Shown: positions 9,655 to 19,895, numbered from the stretch's first letter. The stretch: 54,578 nt of DNA from Synechococcus sp. AG-679-B05 (GCA_003210795.1 QCUJ01000009.1:1-54578); one strand, 5' to 3'. Made by a program: numbers and translations. Notes: generated from the sequence alone by a model not told the origin.

Positions 9655-10764
9655 GTGGATCAGCCCCGGGTCACGATCGTGCTGGGCACCCGCCCGGAGG
9701 CCATCAAGCTTGCTCCGGTGATCCAGGCATTTCAGGCCTGTGATGCCATCAACACCCGGGTTGTTCTCACGGGACAGCACCGCGAAATGGTGGCTCAGGT
9801 GATGGACCTTTTCGGGCTGAAGGCCGATCAGGATCTCAATCTCATGGCTCCACGCCAGACGCTCAGCCATGTGACCTGCGCTGCTCTGCAGGGTCTGCGT
9901 GATGACTTTCAGCTTTACCCTCCGCAGCTGGTGCTGGTGCAGGGGGATACGACAACGGCTTTCGCCGCTGGCTTGGCGGCGTTCTATGAACAGATTCCGG
10001 TTGGGCATGTGGAGGCCGGTCTGCGAACCGACAACCTTCTGGATCCCTTCCCGGAGGAAGCGAATCGGCGCCTGTTGTCCCAGATCTCCAGCCTCCACTT
10101 CGCTCCGACGCTGAAGGCCCAAGCCAATCTCCAGGCTTCCGGTGTGGTCGGGCAGGTGAGTGTGACTGGCAACACAGTCATCGATGCGCTGTTGCTGATG
10201 GCGGAAAACTCGTCTGAGATTCAATTCGATGGCATCGACTGGCAGAACCAGAGAGTGATCTTGGCCACGGTGCACCGGCGAGAGAACTGGGGGGATCGAC
10301 TGCAGGACATCGCCTCCGGCATGCGCCAGCTGCTGGATCGCTATGACGATGTGTCCCTGTTGCTGCCGCTGCACCGCAATCCCACGGTGCGTGAGCCTTT
10401 ACAGCGTTTGCTGGGTGACCATCCTCGGGTGGTCCTGACGGAACCCCTCGACTACGACCGTTTGGTGGCCGCGATGAAAGGGTGCACTTTGCTGTTGACC
10501 GACTCCGGCGGTCTGCAGGAGGAGGCTCCTGCCCTGGGCAAGCCTGTTCTGGTTCTGCGTCGGACCACAGAGAGGCCAGAGGCTGTTGATGCCGGAACGG
10601 CACGCCTTGTGGGCACGGACCCATCGACCATTGTTGAGGAAGCTTCCAAGCTTCTGGTCGATCCTGATGCGTACGAAGCCATGTCGAAAGCGGTCAATCC
10701 CTTTGGCGATGGACAGGCGAGTCAGCGAATCCTGCAGCTCTGTCGGGCTCATCTCGGGATCTGA
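9655..10764 (+). CDS. wecB: UDP-N-acetylglucosamine 2-epimerase (non-hydrolysing)
   Basis: Interconverts UDP-GlcNAc and UDP-ManNAc for surface polysaccharides. The 369-aa product has the family start VTIVLGTRPEAIKLAPVI, VQGDTTTAFA, VEAGLRTDN, the RRENWG segment and DSGGLQEEAPALGKPVLVLR near the UDP site. It begins at GTG. The next gene (DUF1643) overlaps its end. Confidence 0.95.
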   Translation: MDQPRVTIVLGTRPEAIKLAPVIQAFQACDAINTRVVLTGQHREMVAQVMDLFGLKADQDLNLMAPRQTLSHVTCAALQGLRDDFQLYPPQLVLVQGDTTTAFAAGLAAFYEQIPVGHVEAGLRTDNLLDPFPEEANRRLLSQISSLHFAPTLKAQANLQASGVVGQVSVTGNTVIDALLLMAENSSEIQFDGIDWQNQRVILATVHRRENWGDRLQDIASGMRQLLDRYDDVSLLLPLHRNPTVREPLQRLLGDHPRVVLTEPLDYDRLVAAMKGCTLLLTDSGGLQEEAPALGKPVLVLRRTTERPEAVDAGTARLVGTDPSTIVEEASKLLVDPDAYEAMSKAVNPFGDGQASQRILQLCRAHLGI

Positions 10765-11335
10765 AGCGCGCTTCAGTGAGGACGGACAGTACCGCTGGTC
10801 GTTGACCAGGCGCTGGGGCACCGGTGAAAGGACGCTTCTCTTTGTGGGGCTGAACCCCTCTCGTGCTGATGGCAGTCGTGATGACCCGACGCTGCGGCGT
10901 CTGGTCGGTTTTTCCCGGCACTGGGGTTATGACGCCCTGGTGGTGGTCAATCTGTTCGCTCGCATCAGCCCGTCGCCGGCTGCTTTGCTGCGCTGTGCTG
11001 ACCCCGTGGGTCGATGGGGGGATTCCGTCCTGCTGCAGTGGTGCCACCGCTGGGCCCAGTCGCAGGACTGGGATCTCTGGTGTGGCTGGGGCAATGGTGG
11101 TTGCCGCCTGGATCGTCATCAAATCGTTCGGTCCCTCTTGATGCCACATCTGAGGTTGCGGGCCGATCGATTGGCTCAATGGTCTGGGCCGTTGATGTTG
11201 GGGCTCACCGGCTCCGGGCAACCGCGCCACCCCCTCTATGCCTCCAGAGCATTGCGCTTGGTGCCATTCACTTGGGCAGGCCTTCCGGTGATCCGTCATC
11301 CTTGTGGCACGTCAAAGCACCATCGCGAGCGCTGA
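10709..11335 (+). CDS. DUF1643 domain protein
   Basis: A 208-aa protein with the DUF1643 pattern: FSEDGQYRWSLTRRWGTG, LFVGLNPSRADGSRDDPTLRR, then VVVNLFARISPSP and WCGWGNGG. The function is unknown. ATG at 10709 overlaps wecB by 56 bp. No later in-frame start precedes the conserved FSEDGQYRW region, so this start is preferred. The stop overlaps the next start (TGATG). Confidence 0.8.
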   Translation: MDRRVSESCSSVGLISGSEARFSEDGQYRWSLTRRWGTGERTLLFVGLNPSRADGSRDDPTLRRLVGFSRHWGYDALVVVNLFARISPSPAALLRCADPVGRWGDSVLLQWCHRWAQSQDWDLWCGWGNGGCRLDRHQIVRSLLMPHLRLRADRLAQWSGPLMLGLTGSGQPRHPLYASRALRLVPFTWAGLPVIRHPCGTSKHHRER

Positions 11336-11580
11336 TGCCTCGAACTCCACGCCGCTATGCCGTGCATCTTCACCTGGCGGGAGGTCAGTCTGAGCGGGTT
11401 TTCTTCCCGCGTCTCGAGCTGTTTCAGGAGTGGTACCAGGGGTTGGTCAACGCCGCTGGTCAAGGGGGGTTCGTCAATGTGCCCATCAGTGATCTCGAGG
11501 GTGAATATTTGGTTGTCAGGCCTGAGGCTGTGATCGCCCTTCGAGTGGAACCTCAGTTCTCATCTGCTGATGACGCCTGA
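11335..11580 (+). CDS. Conserved hypothetical protein, 81 aa
   Basis: Small soluble protein starting MPRTPRRYAVHLHLAGG, with a central aromatic RLELFQEWYQGLV segment and no membrane helix. No family recognised beyond resemblance to short cyanobacterial conserved proteins. Coupled to the DUF1643 gene (TGATG overlap) and overlapping the antiporter start by 11 bp, so it is likely translated within that operon. Confidence 0.7.
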   Translation: MPRTPRRYAVHLHLAGGQSERVFFPRLELFQEWYQGLVNAAGQGGFVNVPISDLEGEYLVVRPEAVIALRVEPQFSSADDA

Positions 11581-12838
11581 GCGGCTGGGTCTCCTGTGGG
11601 GAATAACGGTTTTTTCCGGCGCAGCGGCTCGTTTTGTGGCGGCCTTGTCCGGACTACCAGGGGTTGTGCTCCTGTTGTTGTCCGGCCTGTTGATCGGGCG
11701 ATCGGGCCTTGGCCTCGTGGAGCCGCTGGACCTTGGACCGGGCCTTGGCACCGTTGTTGGTCTGTTGGTCAGCCTTGTGCTGTTCGATGGCGGGCTGAAT
11801 CTGCGGCTACCCGGCGATACGATCCGCGCCACGGTGCAGCGGATTGCCGTTCTGCGCCTGCTGATTTCCTTGGGGGCAGGATTGCTGGCAGCGCATTGGC
11901 TGGCTGGTCTCAGCTGGCCGGTTGCTGCAGTGTTCAGTGCCATCGTGCTGGCGACAGGTCCCACGGTGGTGACGCCCCTGGTGCGCCAGATCAAGCTGGC
12001 TCCTCCACTGGGGGATGTGCTGGAGGCGGAAGGACTTCTGCTGGAGCCCATTGGAGCGGTGCTTGCTTTGCTGCTTCTGGAGCTTGTCTTAGGCAATCTC
12101 CACGGTTGGCGCGAGGTGGCCTTCGGCCTGTTTCAGCGTCTTGGAGGCGGGATTGTGATCGGAGCCAGCGTTGGCTGGTTGCTCTCTGAACTGTTGCGAC
12201 GAGTGAATCCCGACACGGCCTCAGGGTTGCCTTTGCAGCTCAGCCTCGGAATGCTCTTCCTGATGTATGGCGTCAGCGAGTGGCTGCTGCCGGAGTCGGC
12301 TCTTCCTGCCTCAGTGGCTGCCGGGCTTGTCGTGGGCCGCAGGCCCACTCCCTACAGCGAAGCACTGGACAACCTGATTCAGGAGTTGGCTCAACTGGCG
12401 ATCACGATGCTATTCCCTCTGCTGGCGGCCGATGTGTCTTGGGCTGAACTCAGCCCACTGGGTTGGGGTGGGATCAGCTGCGTTCTCGTGCTGATGGTTG
12501 TGGTCCGACCGCTGGCGGTCGGTGTGGCCACGGTTGGTCTCCCCCTTAACTTTCAGCAGAAGCTGTTCCTTGGCTGGTTGGCACCCAGAGGAATCGTGAC
12601 CGCATCGGTGGCATCTCTCTTCGCCATTCGTCTTGAGCAGGCGGGGATTCTCGGCGCTGGCCGCCTTCAGGGTCTCGTCTTCCTGACCATTCTGATGACA
12701 GTGGGCTTGCAGGGATTGACGGCGCAACCTCTGGCGCGTTTGCTCAAACTGGTCGAATCGTCAGAAAGCTCCGAGGATTCCCAATCAGTCGAGGCAGCGA
12801 CGAAGCCTGGCGAGGTCCTGGCCGATTCGAGCCAGTAA
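11570..12838 (+). CDS. Cation:proton antiporter (CPA1/NhaP-like)
   Basis: A 422-aa membrane protein with about 12 hydrophobic segments. It shows [27 protein letters not shown] (typical of NhaP/NhaS1-like proteins), [14 protein letters not shown] with the ion-binding loop, [16 protein letters not shown] and the late [16 protein letters not shown] helix. The cytoplasmic tail is short and acidic/Ser-rich. Likely exchanges Na+ or K+ for H+. Which ion is not visible. Confidence 0.88.
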   Translation: MTPERLGLLWGITVFSGAAARFVAALSGLPGVVLLLLSGLLIGRSGLGLVEPLDLGPGLGTVVGLLVSLVLFDGGLNLRLPGDTIRATVQRIAVLRLLISLGAGLLAAHWLAGLSWPVAAVFSAIVLATGPTVVTPLVRQIKLAPPLGDVLEAEGLLLEPIGAVLALLLLELVLGNLHGWREVAFGLFQRLGGGIVIGASVGWLLSELLRRVNPDTASGLPLQLSLGMLFLMYGVSEWLLPESALPASVAAGLVVGRRPTPYSEALDNLIQELAQLAITMLFPLLAADVSWAELSPLGWGGISCVLVLMVVVRPLAVGVATVGLPLNFQQKLFLGWLAPRGIVTASVASLFAIRLEQAGILGAGRLQGLVFLTILMTVGLQGLTAQPLARLLKLVESSESSEDSQSVEAATKPGEVLADSSQ

Positions 12839-14218
12839 TGACCATGTTGTGATCAGATCTGGCCCCTGTAATCGGCCAAGCAGAGCAGCTCTGAGGGTTT
12901 TCATCAACACTCCCTTCTTCACCCCAGCTGCCTTGGCTGCGTCGGTCAGAAGGATTTTCCCAATCTCAGGATCTTCACCGCTCCAGGGATCGGCTTCCAG
13001 TTTTTCCAGCAATTGGGCGATCGCCGTTCGCGCTCCCTCAACCTCCAGCTGCTGACGTCCGTCGTCCTCCATTTCCGGGCAAAGGAAAAACGGCTCAGCC
13101 TGCTCGATACCATCCTTCAGCAGGGTGAGCGATGGTCCCAAAAGTCTGCAGAGCTCAAGGGTCCAACCAGGGCTGTCAGGCAGTGCCCAGCCCTGATCTA
13201 GCCATAGGGGTTTGAGCTCCTGCAGCAGCGTTTCAGCAGGGAGGTCATGCAAAACCTGGCTGTTGAGCCAATTGAGCTTGTCCCAGTCGAAGCGCGCCCC
13301 AGCTTTGTTGACACGATCGAAGTCAAACACTGCCGCCGCATCGTTCAGCGTGAATCGTTCCTCCATCCCCTCGGGAACGGACCAACCCAACAGCGTCATG
13401 TAGTTGGCAATGGCTTCCGCTGTGTAGCCCATTTCGCGGAACTCATTGATGGACGTCACCCCATCCCGCTTGGACAGTTTTCGTCCCTCGGCATTGAGGA
13501 TCAGAGGTGCATGGGCAAACGTTGGCAGGGGCAAATCCAGAGCTGCGTAAAGCAGCAGCTGTTTGGCGGTGTTGGCGATGTGATCTTCACCGCGGATCAC
13601 ATGGGTGATGTTCATGGCGGCGTCATCCACCACCACCACAAGGTTGTAGAGAGGATTTCCGATCTGATCGAACGGTGCCCGACGGGCCACTACCATGTCG
13701 CCGCCAAGGTCGGCCCCGCGCCAGCTCATTGGGCCGCGCACGAGATCTTTCCAGCGGATTTCAGCATCGTCGTCGATACGAAAGCGGATCACCGCTTCGC
13801 GGCCTTCCTCCTGGAAGGACGCTTCTTGATCGGGCGTGAGGTTGCGGTGGCGGTTGTCGTAGCGCGGAGCCTGGTTTGCGGACTTCTGGTTCTCGCGCAT
13901 GGACTCCAGTTCGTCTTCGCTGGCGTAGCAGCGATAAGCCAGGCCGCGATCGAGCAGCGTTTGGATGGCCTTGCGGTGCTCGGTGATTCGCTCGCTTTGG
14001 ATCACCGGCTCTTCATCCCAGTCGATGCCAAGCCATTGCAGGCCTTCAAGGATGTTTTGGGTGTATTCCGGCTTCGATCGCTCCTTGTCGGTGTCTTCGA
14101 TGCGCAGCAGAAAACGGCCGTTCTGGTGGCGGGCAAATAACCAATTGAAAACGGCAGTTCGAGCCGTGCCGATATGAAGCGTTCCCGTGGGGCTGGGGGC
14201 CAGACGAACGCGCATCAT
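12785..14218 (-). CDS. gltX: Glutamyl-tRNA synthetase
   Basis: Charges tRNA-Glu; in cyanobacteria the product also feeds tetrapyrrole synthesis through glutamyl-tRNA reductase. The 477-aa class I synthetase has the HIGH box as [11 protein letters not shown] and the KMSKS box as KLSKRDG, plus [15 protein letters not shown]. It starts with two adjacent Met codons (14218 or 14215). Its 3' end overlaps the convergent antiporter gene by 54 bp. A tRNA-Asp gene lies just upstream. Confidence 0.97.
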   Translation of the reverse strand: MMRVRLAPSPTGTLHIGTARTAVFNWLFARHQNGRFLLRIEDTDKERSKPEYTQNILEGLQWLGIDWDEEPVIQSERITEHRKAIQTLLDRGLAYRCYASEDELESMRENQKSANQAPRYDNRHRNLTPDQEASFQEEGREAVIRFRIDDDAEIRWKDLVRGPMSWRGADLGGDMVVARRAPFDQIGNPLYNLVVVVDDAAMNITHVIRGEDHIANTAKQLLLYAALDLPLPTFAHAPLILNAEGRKLSKRDGVTSINEFREMGYTAEAIANYMTLLGWSVPEGMEERFTLNDAAAVFDFDRVNKAGARFDWDKLNWLNSQVLHDLPAETLLQELKPLWLDQGWALPDSPGWTLELCRLLGPSLTLLKDGIEQAEPFFLCPEMEDDGRQQLEVEGARTAIAQLLEKLEADPWSGEDPEIGKILLTDAAKAAGVKKGVLMKTLRAALLGRLQGPDLITTWSLLARIGQDLARLRRCLD

Positions 14219-14238
14219 TGCGACTGAAGTTGTTTGAA

Positions 14239-14312
14239 CGGGACCGACGGGATTCGAACCCGCAACTTCCGCCGTGACAGGGCGGTGCTCTAACCGGTTG
14301 AACTACGGTCCC
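14239..14312 (-). tRNA. tRNA-Asp (GTC)
   Basis: The reverse strand folds into a standard cloverleaf: acceptor GGGACCG pairs with CGGTCCC, the anticodon stem CCGCC/GGCGG encloses CTGTCAC with anticodon GTC, and the T-arm carries TTCGAAT. The 3' CCA is not encoded. Position 73 is G, the usual Asp discriminator. Confidence 0.96.
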
Positions 14313-14485
14313 AAACCAAAACAACAACTCGGGAAATCGTCCCGCTGAAGCTGATCGGTGCCGCCTCGGCGACCAGAGAAGTATCTATCGGGACCATGCC
14401 GTCCGTCAATACCAATAAAGGCGTTGATTGCATTTTGAAGGGTTGAACCAGCCAGGAACAGCCAAAAATTTCGGACAGACAAAAT

Positions 14486-14503
14486 CCCGGGTGTTTGCCC
14501 GGG
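14486..14503 (-). terminator. Terminator hairpin after the 62-aa gene
   Basis: CCCGGG and CCCGGG flank a 6-nt loop and form a 6-bp GC-only stem. On the minus strand it is followed by ATTTT, 44 bp after the stop of the 14547-14735 gene. The T tract is short, so strength is uncertain. Confidence 0.6.
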
Positions 14504-14546
14504 AGAGAAGTGGTGAATCCACCAATTCAGACAAGGGGCTCAACCG

Positions 14547-14735
14547 TCAGGGACGGAAGCCGGCGGGTTCAATGAGACGGACCTGGTTACCGCGGGCGGT
14601 GAATTCCCTGCCCTGGTCGCTTTGAACGACCACTCGACCACCTGATTTGACGCGAATGACGCGGGCTCGAACCCAGCCAAGGGCGGCTGACTCAAGCACC
14701 TTCACAACATCACCAGGTTGAAGATCCAACTCCAT
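14547..14735 (-). CDS. Conserved small SH3-like protein, 62 aa
   Basis: Short basic protein starting MELDLQPGDVVKVLESAALGW with VRARVIRVKSGGRVVVQSDQG, a pattern like an SH3/KOW-type beta barrel (alternating Val and Gly turns). No known function recognised. It lies between tRNA-Asp and tRNA-Trp on the same strand as both. Confidence 0.65.
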   Translation of the reverse strand: MELDLQPGDVVKVLESAALGWVRARVIRVKSGGRVVVQSDQGREFTARGNQVRLIEPAGFRP

Positions 14736-14773
14736 GCTCAGAACCGGGAAACTGCACTAAGGGGGTCATCGGA

Positions 14774-14846
14774 CGCGCCGTGGAGGACTCGAACCCCCGA
14801 CATCAGGTTTTGGAGACCTGCGTTCTACCAACTGAACTAACGGCGC
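14774..14846 (-). tRNA. tRNA-Trp (CCA)
   Basis: Cloverleaf on the minus strand: acceptor GCGCCGT/ACGGCGC, anticodon stem CAGGT/ACCTG around CTCCAAA (anticodon CCA), T-arm with TTCGAGT. It is 61 bp downstream of rplS on the same strand. The 3' CCA is not encoded. Confidence 0.95.
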
Positions 14847-14907
14847 AAGGCGATGAACCCCCGACCAACAAAAAGTGTTGGTGTCTTGATTGAACGAGGC
14901 CGAAACC

Positions 14908-15363
14908 TCAGCGATCGAAGCGCTGCTTGACGCGAGTGGCCTTGCCCACTCGTTCTCGCAGATAAAAAAGCTTCGCCCGGCGAACTTTACCGCGCCGTTC
15001 CACCTTGATGGAAGCCACTTGTGGGCTGTGGACCATGAAAACCCTCTCCACACCGATCCCTTGGAAGATCCTCCGAACGGTGATGGTTTGGTTCAGGCCC
15101 CCGTGGCGTTTTGAAATCACCACACCCTCATAGGGCTGCACGCGTTCTTTGTTGCCTTCGCTGATGCGCACACCGACTCGAACGGTGTCGCCCACAAAGA
15201 TGTCCGGAAGATCGCTCTTCTGCTGCTCCTGTTCGAATGCAGTGATCAGCTGCTCGGCGCTCAGCTTTTTTGCCGGAGCTGCATCAGCCTTGGTTGCAAC
15301 AGCCGCGGTGGCTGTTTCGTTGCTCTCTTCGGTCACCGTGGTGTCCTTGGGGTCGGCTGCCAT
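14908..15363 (-). CDS. rplS: 50S ribosomal protein L19
   Basis: L19 lies at the 30S-50S interface. The 151-aa product has the core [48 protein letters not shown] and the basic end [20 protein letters not shown]. An Ala/Thr/Glu-rich N-terminal extension of about 35 residues precedes the core, longer than the roughly 115 aa of many bacteria. ATG at 15363 is preferred over an upstream TTG. Confidence 0.96.
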   Translation of the reverse strand: MAADPKDTTVTEESNETATAAVATKADAAPAKKLSAEQLITAFEQEQQKSDLPDIFVGDTVRVGVRISEGNKERVQPYEGVVISKRHGGLNQTITVRRIFQGIGVERVFMVHSPQVASIKVERRGKVRRAKLFYLRERVGKATRVKQRFDR

Positions 15364-15391
15364 CCCAGCTCCGCGTTGTATCGCCAAACAA

Positions 15392-15679
15392 TCAGCTTAC
15401 CTTCCGACGCCAACGATCCATCAGAATCATTGCCCCCGTGATCAGCATCCACAGGAGTCCCAGAGCGTTCAGCAGCACAACCAGGGGTTCCAGGGTCTCT
15501 CCCAGCCACTCGCCTTCGTGCAGCATCATCAACCAATGCACCTGATCTCTTGTGCAGCCGAACCAGTCCCGCGCCAGCCTGTAAGTCACCCCCGATGTCA
15601 TGGTGACCAGCAGCGGCAGCAGGACCCAAGGGGCCAGGGTTCGATGCAGTTCGCGGGCTCGCACAAGCGGGCTGGTCAC
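15392..15679 (-). CDS. PepSY-associated-like membrane protein, 95 aa
   Basis: Starts at GTG. Begins [22 protein letters not shown], resembling the membrane segment at the start of PepSY-TM proteins, then [21 protein letters not shown], and a second hydrophobic span ([21 protein letters not shown]). Two membrane helices with a short loop. Only the family resemblance can be given. It is divergent from map and followed by rplS. Confidence 0.7.
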   Translation of the reverse strand: MTSPLVRARELHRTLAPWVLLPLLVTMTSGVTYRLARDWFGCTRDQVHWLMMLHEGEWLGETLEPLVVLLNALGLLWMLITGAMILMDRWRRKVS

Positions 15680-15730
15680 CGTCCTAGATCACATAGCTAT
15701 TGATAGCGTGACTGATATGGCTGGTGTTTG

Positions 15731-16570
15731 ATGAATCTTTTCGCTGATTTGCTGTCGAACACCCAGGCTCCGCGTGCCACTTCGACGGGCCCCAGGATTC
15801 AGAAACGTCGTGGCATCGAGATCAAGTCGACGCGTGAAATCAAAATCATGCGCGAGGCCAGCCGCATTGTTGCCACGGTGCTTCGCGAGGTCATGCAAAA
15901 GGTTGAGCCGGGACAAACCACCGGTGATCTTGATGCCTTCGCGGAGCAACGTATTCGCGACATGGGGGCAACCCCAAGTTTCAAGGGTTATCACGGTTTC
16001 CCTGCCAGCATCTGCGCCAGCATCAACAACGAGGTTGTTCACGGCATTCCCAATTCGAAAAGGGTCATTCACAACGGCGACCTGCTGAAGGTGGACACGG
16101 GGGCTTACTTCGATGGCTATCACGGCGACAGCTGCGTCACCATCTGTGTGGGTGATGCATCTGCTGAATCACAGACCCTCAGTCGTGTCGCACAGGAATC
16201 GCTGATGGCGGGACTGTCAAAGGTCAAAGCCGGCAACACCTTGCTGGACATCGCCGGTGCGGTGGAAGATCACGTCCGAGCCAATGGTTTCAGCGTTGTT
16301 GAGGACTACACAGGCCATGGTGTTGGCCGAAATTTGCACGAAGAGCCTTCGGTGTTCAACTTCCGCACCGATGAGCTGCCCAATGTCACCTTGCGACCGG
16401 GAATGACCCTGGCGATCGAACCCATCCTCAATGCCGGCAGCAAGGCCTGCAGAACGCTGAAAGATCGTTGGACGGTGGTAACGCGCGATGGGTCGCTCTC
16501 GGCTCAGTGGGAGCACACAGTTCTGGTGACAAACGATGGCTGCGAAATCCTTACGGATCGCGGCGATTGA
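15731..16570 (+). CDS. map: Methionine aminopeptidase, type I
   Basis: Removes the initiator Met from nascent proteins. The 279-aa product carries the metal ligands of the pita-bread fold: two Asp in [14 protein letters not shown], His in [12 protein letters not shown], Glu in AIEPIL and Glu in QWEHTVLV. An N-terminal extension of about 35 residues precedes the catalytic domain ([12 protein letters not shown]). ATG at 15731 is preferred over the preceding TTG. Its 3' end overlaps the convergent SDR gene by 20 bp. Confidence 0.96.
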   Translation: MNLFADLLSNTQAPRATSTGPRIQKRRGIEIKSTREIKIMREASRIVATVLREVMQKVEPGQTTGDLDAFAEQRIRDMGATPSFKGYHGFPASICASINNEVVHGIPNSKRVIHNGDLLKVDTGAYFDGYHGDSCVTICVGDASAESQTLSRVAQESLMAGLSKVKAGNTLLDIAGAVEDHVRANGFSVVEDYTGHGVGRNLHEEPSVFNFRTDELPNVTLRPGMTLAIEPILNAGSKACRTLKDRWTVVTRDGSLSAQWEHTVLVTNDGCEILTDRGD

Positions 16571-17297
16571 GTCCTCGGCTGTAAAGCCTGCGTCCCAGTT
16601 CACTCAGGGGCATTAATAAAAAAGTAAGCGGATTGGGTGTCACAACAATCAGCCGTGCCCCCAGTCCGGCTTGAAACAAGATCTGACCGGCGACAAAGTC
16701 AGCGTTCATTATTCCGATTGGATTGAGCGTCGACCGAAACGGGCCCAGCACGAGTTTTCTCAACGTGAGCTGTGATCGTTCCCGCTCGCTACGAACAGCT
16801 CCGCGGATGCTCACCAGCTGGCCGATCAGCCGTTTGCTGACTTCGTAGCCAGGACTGACCGCTGGCTGGATCTCTGCTTCCGATGTGTTAATCCACACCT
16901 CACGAGGTCCTATCCCGTTCTTGGCGAGCTGCTCACAGATCTGAAGCAGCCTCCAGGTGCTGAGGGCATTGACCTCAAGAGCTTTGTCTAAGGCGTCGAT
17001 GCTCTGATCGCCCTGAGGGTTGATTCCGTGGTTCAACACCAGGATGTTCAAGTTGCAGAGCGAAGGTTTCAGCTGTTGCTCCTGTCCGCAGCTCCAGTTC
17101 ACCCAGTCCTTGATCGGCCCCTCCGGATGGCACGGTGGGGTGCCGTGGGTCAATCCGATGACCTCGGCTCCGGCCTCCTGGAAACGTCGTGCCATGGCCT
17201 GACCGAGGCTTCCTCGCACGCCGGTGATGCCGATGCGAAGTCCATTCCACTTGGACATCCCCTTGGGGGGCTGGGGCATTCCATCTGCTTGGGGCAT
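16551..17297 (-). CDS. Short-chain dehydrogenase/reductase family protein
   Basis: A 248-aa Rossmann protein. The nucleotide loop is [17 protein letters not shown], the central motif is [10 protein letters not shown] (NNAG-like) and the catalytic region is [21 protein letters not shown] with Ser, Tyr and Lys in SDR spacing. The substrate is unknown. The C-terminus ([24 protein letters not shown]) is hydrophobic and may touch the membrane. The Met at 17258 is an equally plausible start, just before [12 protein letters not shown]. Confidence 0.8.
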   Translation of the reverse strand: MPQADGMPQPPKGMSKWNGLRIGITGVRGSLGQAMARRFQEAGAEVIGLTHGTPPCHPEGPIKDWVNWSCGQEQQLKPSLCNLNILVLNHGINPQGDQSIDALDKALEVNALSTWRLLQICEQLAKNGIGPREVWINTSEAEIQPAVSPGYEVSKRLIGQLVSIRGAVRSERERSQLTLRKLVLGPFRSTLNPIGIMNADFVAGQILFQAGLGARLIVVTPNPLTFLLMPLSELGRRLYSRGLNRRDP

Positions 17298-17331
17298 CCT
17301 TGGAACGGAATCCTGGTGAGAGGTTGACGAG

Positions 17332-17700
17332 GTGTCTCAGCCTGCTCTTCTGGCGTTGTACGCGCCGTATTGCGGCGGATTCAGCGGTGAGGAGGATCTG
17401 AGCGCGGCTCTAACGATCCTGCAGTCTCAGTCGTTTGATGGTCTGTGCCCGGTTGAGGGGACGCCGGGGCATGCCTATCGGCTGAGCTGGACCGGCGGCC
17501 AGGCTCCTCTGGAGACTATTTCCTGCTGTTTGAAGTTCCCCTCCCATCCATCGCTGAATTACAGCTTTGAGCTGGTGACCCATCAGCTCGTGCGTTGGTT
17601 CATGCAGGTGGAGATTCAGGACGGCATGGACAGTGACCTTCCGGATGCGTTTTGGCAGTGGTTGCTGGTGGGCAACGAGCAAGACGACGACAGCGCCTAG
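17332..17700 (+). CDS. Conserved hypothetical protein, 122 aa
   Basis: Starts at GTG. Soluble protein with LYAPYCGGFSGEEDL near the start and an acidic end (GNEQDDDSA). No family recognised beyond likely conservation in marine picocyanobacteria. It is 32 bp upstream of the Pta-N/DRTGG gene on the same strand and probably co-transcribed. Confidence 0.7.
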   Translation: MSQPALLALYAPYCGGFSGEEDLSAALTILQSQSFDGLCPVEGTPGHAYRLSWTGGQAPLETISCCLKFPSHPSLNYSFELVTHQLVRWFMQVEIQDGMDSDLPDAFWQWLLVGNEQDDDSA

Positions 17701-17732
17701 ATTCTCAAGTCAAACCAACGTGTCTGCGGCTG

Positions 17733-18830
17733 ATGGGAACGACCCTGCTGATCGGATCCTGTGAGCCCTTCAGCGGCAAATCGGCCCTGGTGCTTGGGAT
17801 CGCTCAACAGCTCAGCAAGGCGGGCCAGTCGATCCGTTTTGGCAAGCCTCTTGCCACCAGCCTCGACTGGGATCCCAACAAAGGCCCGTTGCCCCAGCCG
17901 CTGATCGACGATGACGTTCGTTTTGTCGGCGACACCTTGGGTCTGAGTCCGGATCAGTTGCTGCCTTCATTGCATCTGCTGTCTCACACCACAGCCACCC
18001 AGCGATTGGGCCAGGGGGATGTGACAGCGGGGTCCGGCATGGACTTGATGCGCAGTCAGATCGACTCAGACGATGCACTCACGTTGCTGGAGTGTGCCGG
18101 GAGTCTCCAGGAAGGCCTTCTTTACGGCCTCAGCCTGCCCCAGTTGTCCGAGGAGCTGGATGCTTCGGTGGTGCTTGTGCACCTGTGGCAGGACAGTTGC
18201 AGTGTCGACGCTCTGTTGGCTGCCAAGCAGATGCTCGCTGATCGCTTGGTGGGGATTGTGCTCAATGCCGTCACCCCCGATGAGGTGGAAAGCTTGGAGC
18301 GCCAGGTGGTGCCTGCGCTGGAGAACCTCGGACTGCCGGTGTTCGGCGTGATGCCGCGGTCACCGCTGCTTCGCAGCGTCACTGTCGGAGAGCTGGTGCG
18401 CCGTCTCGAAGCGAGGGTGATCTGTTGCGCCGAGCGCCAGGAATTGTTGGTGGAGACGCTCAGCATCGGTGCCATGAATGTGAATTCGGCCATGGAATTC
18501 TTCCGACGCCGTCGCAACATGGCAGTGGTGACCGGGGCTGATCGAACCGATATCCAGTTCGCCGCTCTGGAGGCGTCCACGCAGTGCTTGATCCTCACCG
18601 GTGCCGGGGAACCCTTGCCGCAACTCATCAGTCGAGCAGAGGAACTCGATGTTCCGCTGTTGAAGGTGGAGCACGACACCCTCGCGACCGTTGGAGTCAT
18701 TGAGCAGGCTTTCGGGCATGTGCGTCTGCATGAGGCGGTCAAGGCCACCTACGCCTTCCGTCTTGTGGAAGAGCACTGCGATCTCGATCGTCTGTTCCAG
18801 GCTCTCAACCTGCAGGTTCATACAAGCTGA
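17733..18830 (+). CDS. Phosphotransacetylase N-terminal-like (AAA_26/DRTGG) protein
   Basis: A 365-aa protein with a P-loop-like start GTTLLIGSCEPFSGKSALVLG and an N-terminal ATPase-like domain (dethiobiotin synthetase/CobQ fold). The later part contains the DRTGG-type region with VVTGADRTDIQFAAL. It resembles the regulatory half of long phosphotransacetylases but lacks the catalytic Pta domain. A regulatory or nucleotide-binding role is likely; the partner is unknown. Start ATG at 17733. Confidence 0.8.
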   Translation: MGTTLLIGSCEPFSGKSALVLGIAQQLSKAGQSIRFGKPLATSLDWDPNKGPLPQPLIDDDVRFVGDTLGLSPDQLLPSLHLLSHTTATQRLGQGDVTAGSGMDLMRSQIDSDDALTLLECAGSLQEGLLYGLSLPQLSEELDASVVLVHLWQDSCSVDALLAAKQMLADRLVGIVLNAVTPDEVESLERQVVPALENLGLPVFGVMPRSPLLRSVTVGELVRRLEARVICCAERQELLVETLSIGAMNVNSAMEFFRRRRNMAVVTGADRTDIQFAALEASTQCLILTGAGEPLPQLISRAEELDVPLLKVEHDTLATVGVIEQAFGHVRLHEAVKATYAFRLVEEHCDLDRLFQALNLQVHTS

Positions 18831-18870
18831 TCATTGCTAGCGTCCGTTCAAATCCGGCCGTGGGTTCTCC

Positions 18871-19383
18871 TTGGGTCAGTCACTGGATCTTCCGGCCCTT
18901 GATCGGGTCGACACCCTGGCCCAAGAACTCGCACTCCTGCAGGACAAGGGCAAGCGAAGGATCGCGATTCTTGGCAGTCGGCATGTCCCGATTGTTGCCA
19001 TTCATCTGGTTGAGCTAGTGGCTCGGTCCCTGGCCCAGGAAGGCCATGCCTTAATCACCTCAGGGTCACAGGGCGTTAACGCGGCTGTGATCCGCGGTTG
19101 CCTCGAGGTCAACTCTGCTCAGCTCACTGTTCTGCTCCCTCAGAGCCTCGATCGTCAGCCTCCTGAAATTCGCGACCTCCTTGATCAGGTCTTGCATCTG
19201 GTGGAAAAGCCGGAGCAGGATGATCTGCCCTTGCCAATGGCCAGCAGTCTCTGCAATCAGGAGATCATCAGCCGTTGTGATCAGCTGATTTGTCTGGCAT
19301 TTCATGACAGCGAAACATTGCTGGCCAGCTGCCGCACCGCGGAAGATATGGGAAAGGTGGTGAGTCTGCTCTACTTCGACTGA
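18871..19383 (+). CDS. DprA/LOG-like Rossmann protein
   Basis: A 170-aa protein starting at TTG. The core RRIAILGSRHVPIVAIHLVE followed by HALITSGSQGVNAAVIRG resembles the DprA/LOG Rossmann fold used by DNA-processing protein A, but at roughly half the length of true DprA. Often annotated as a recombination mediator in cyanobacteria; that role is not proven by the sequence. Its 3' end is 3 bp from the convergent MAPEG gene. Confidence 0.72.
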   Translation: MGQSLDLPALDRVDTLAQELALLQDKGKRRIAILGSRHVPIVAIHLVELVARSLAQEGHALITSGSQGVNAAVIRGCLEVNSAQLTVLLPQSLDRQPPEIRDLLDQVLHLVEKPEQDDLPLPMASSLCNQEIISRCDQLICLAFHDSETLLASCRTAEDMGKVVSLLYFD

Positions 19384-19386
19384 CCA

Positions 19387-19839
19387 CTAGCTGCTGATCA
19401 GTGCTTTGAGCCCCTCGCTGTAAAGAATGCCTGTGCAGACAAGACCGCTGGCCCAGCAGAGGCCGCGCGCAGGTGGCACGTTGCCGACATAGGCAGCGAT
19501 ATAAGCCAAGCGAAGGGCAGGCTGCGCGAAAGCGGCAATCACAGTCGTTGTCGGGAGTGAGGCTCCCTGGATCACGGCCATCAGGGCCAGCAGAGCAGCC
19601 GGAGCGTGCAGGGTGAATGCTTCGAAGCTGTTCTGGTGAGCCCAGCTGGCGCGTTTCCCCCAGGCTGGGTATCGATCGAACATGGCCCGGGGCGCTGCCA
19701 TGTCTTTCATTTCGAAGTTGGCTGCCGAACGTGCTGCACCGAGCGGCAGGATGCTCGCCACCACACTTCCGCCTGACAGCACGAGGGACCAGGCAAACGG
19801 TGCCGCAGGCGTGGCGGTGAACATCTGCAGCAGCGACAT
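19387..19839 (-). CDS. MAPEG family membrane protein
   Basis: A 150-aa protein with four hydrophobic segments and the MAPEG-like features AHQNSFEAFTLHAPAALLAL and PALRLAYIAAYVGNVPPARG. MAPEG proteins in eukaryotes handle glutathione and eicosanoids; bacterial members are mostly uncharacterised. An internal loop RAMFDRYPAWGKRASWAHQN is cytoplasmic or lumenal. The function here is unknown. Confidence 0.8.
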   Translation of the reverse strand: MSLLQMFTATPAAPFAWSLVLSGGSVVASILPLGAARSAANFEMKDMAAPRAMFDRYPAWGKRASWAHQNSFEAFTLHAPAALLALMAVIQGASLPTTTVIAAFAQPALRLAYIAAYVGNVPPARGLCWASGLVCTGILYSEGLKALISS

Positions 19840-19895
19840 CGAAAAGTTTCTTGACCGGCGCCTTTCTAAGCTGAAGCCCTGAAGGAATGCGAGTT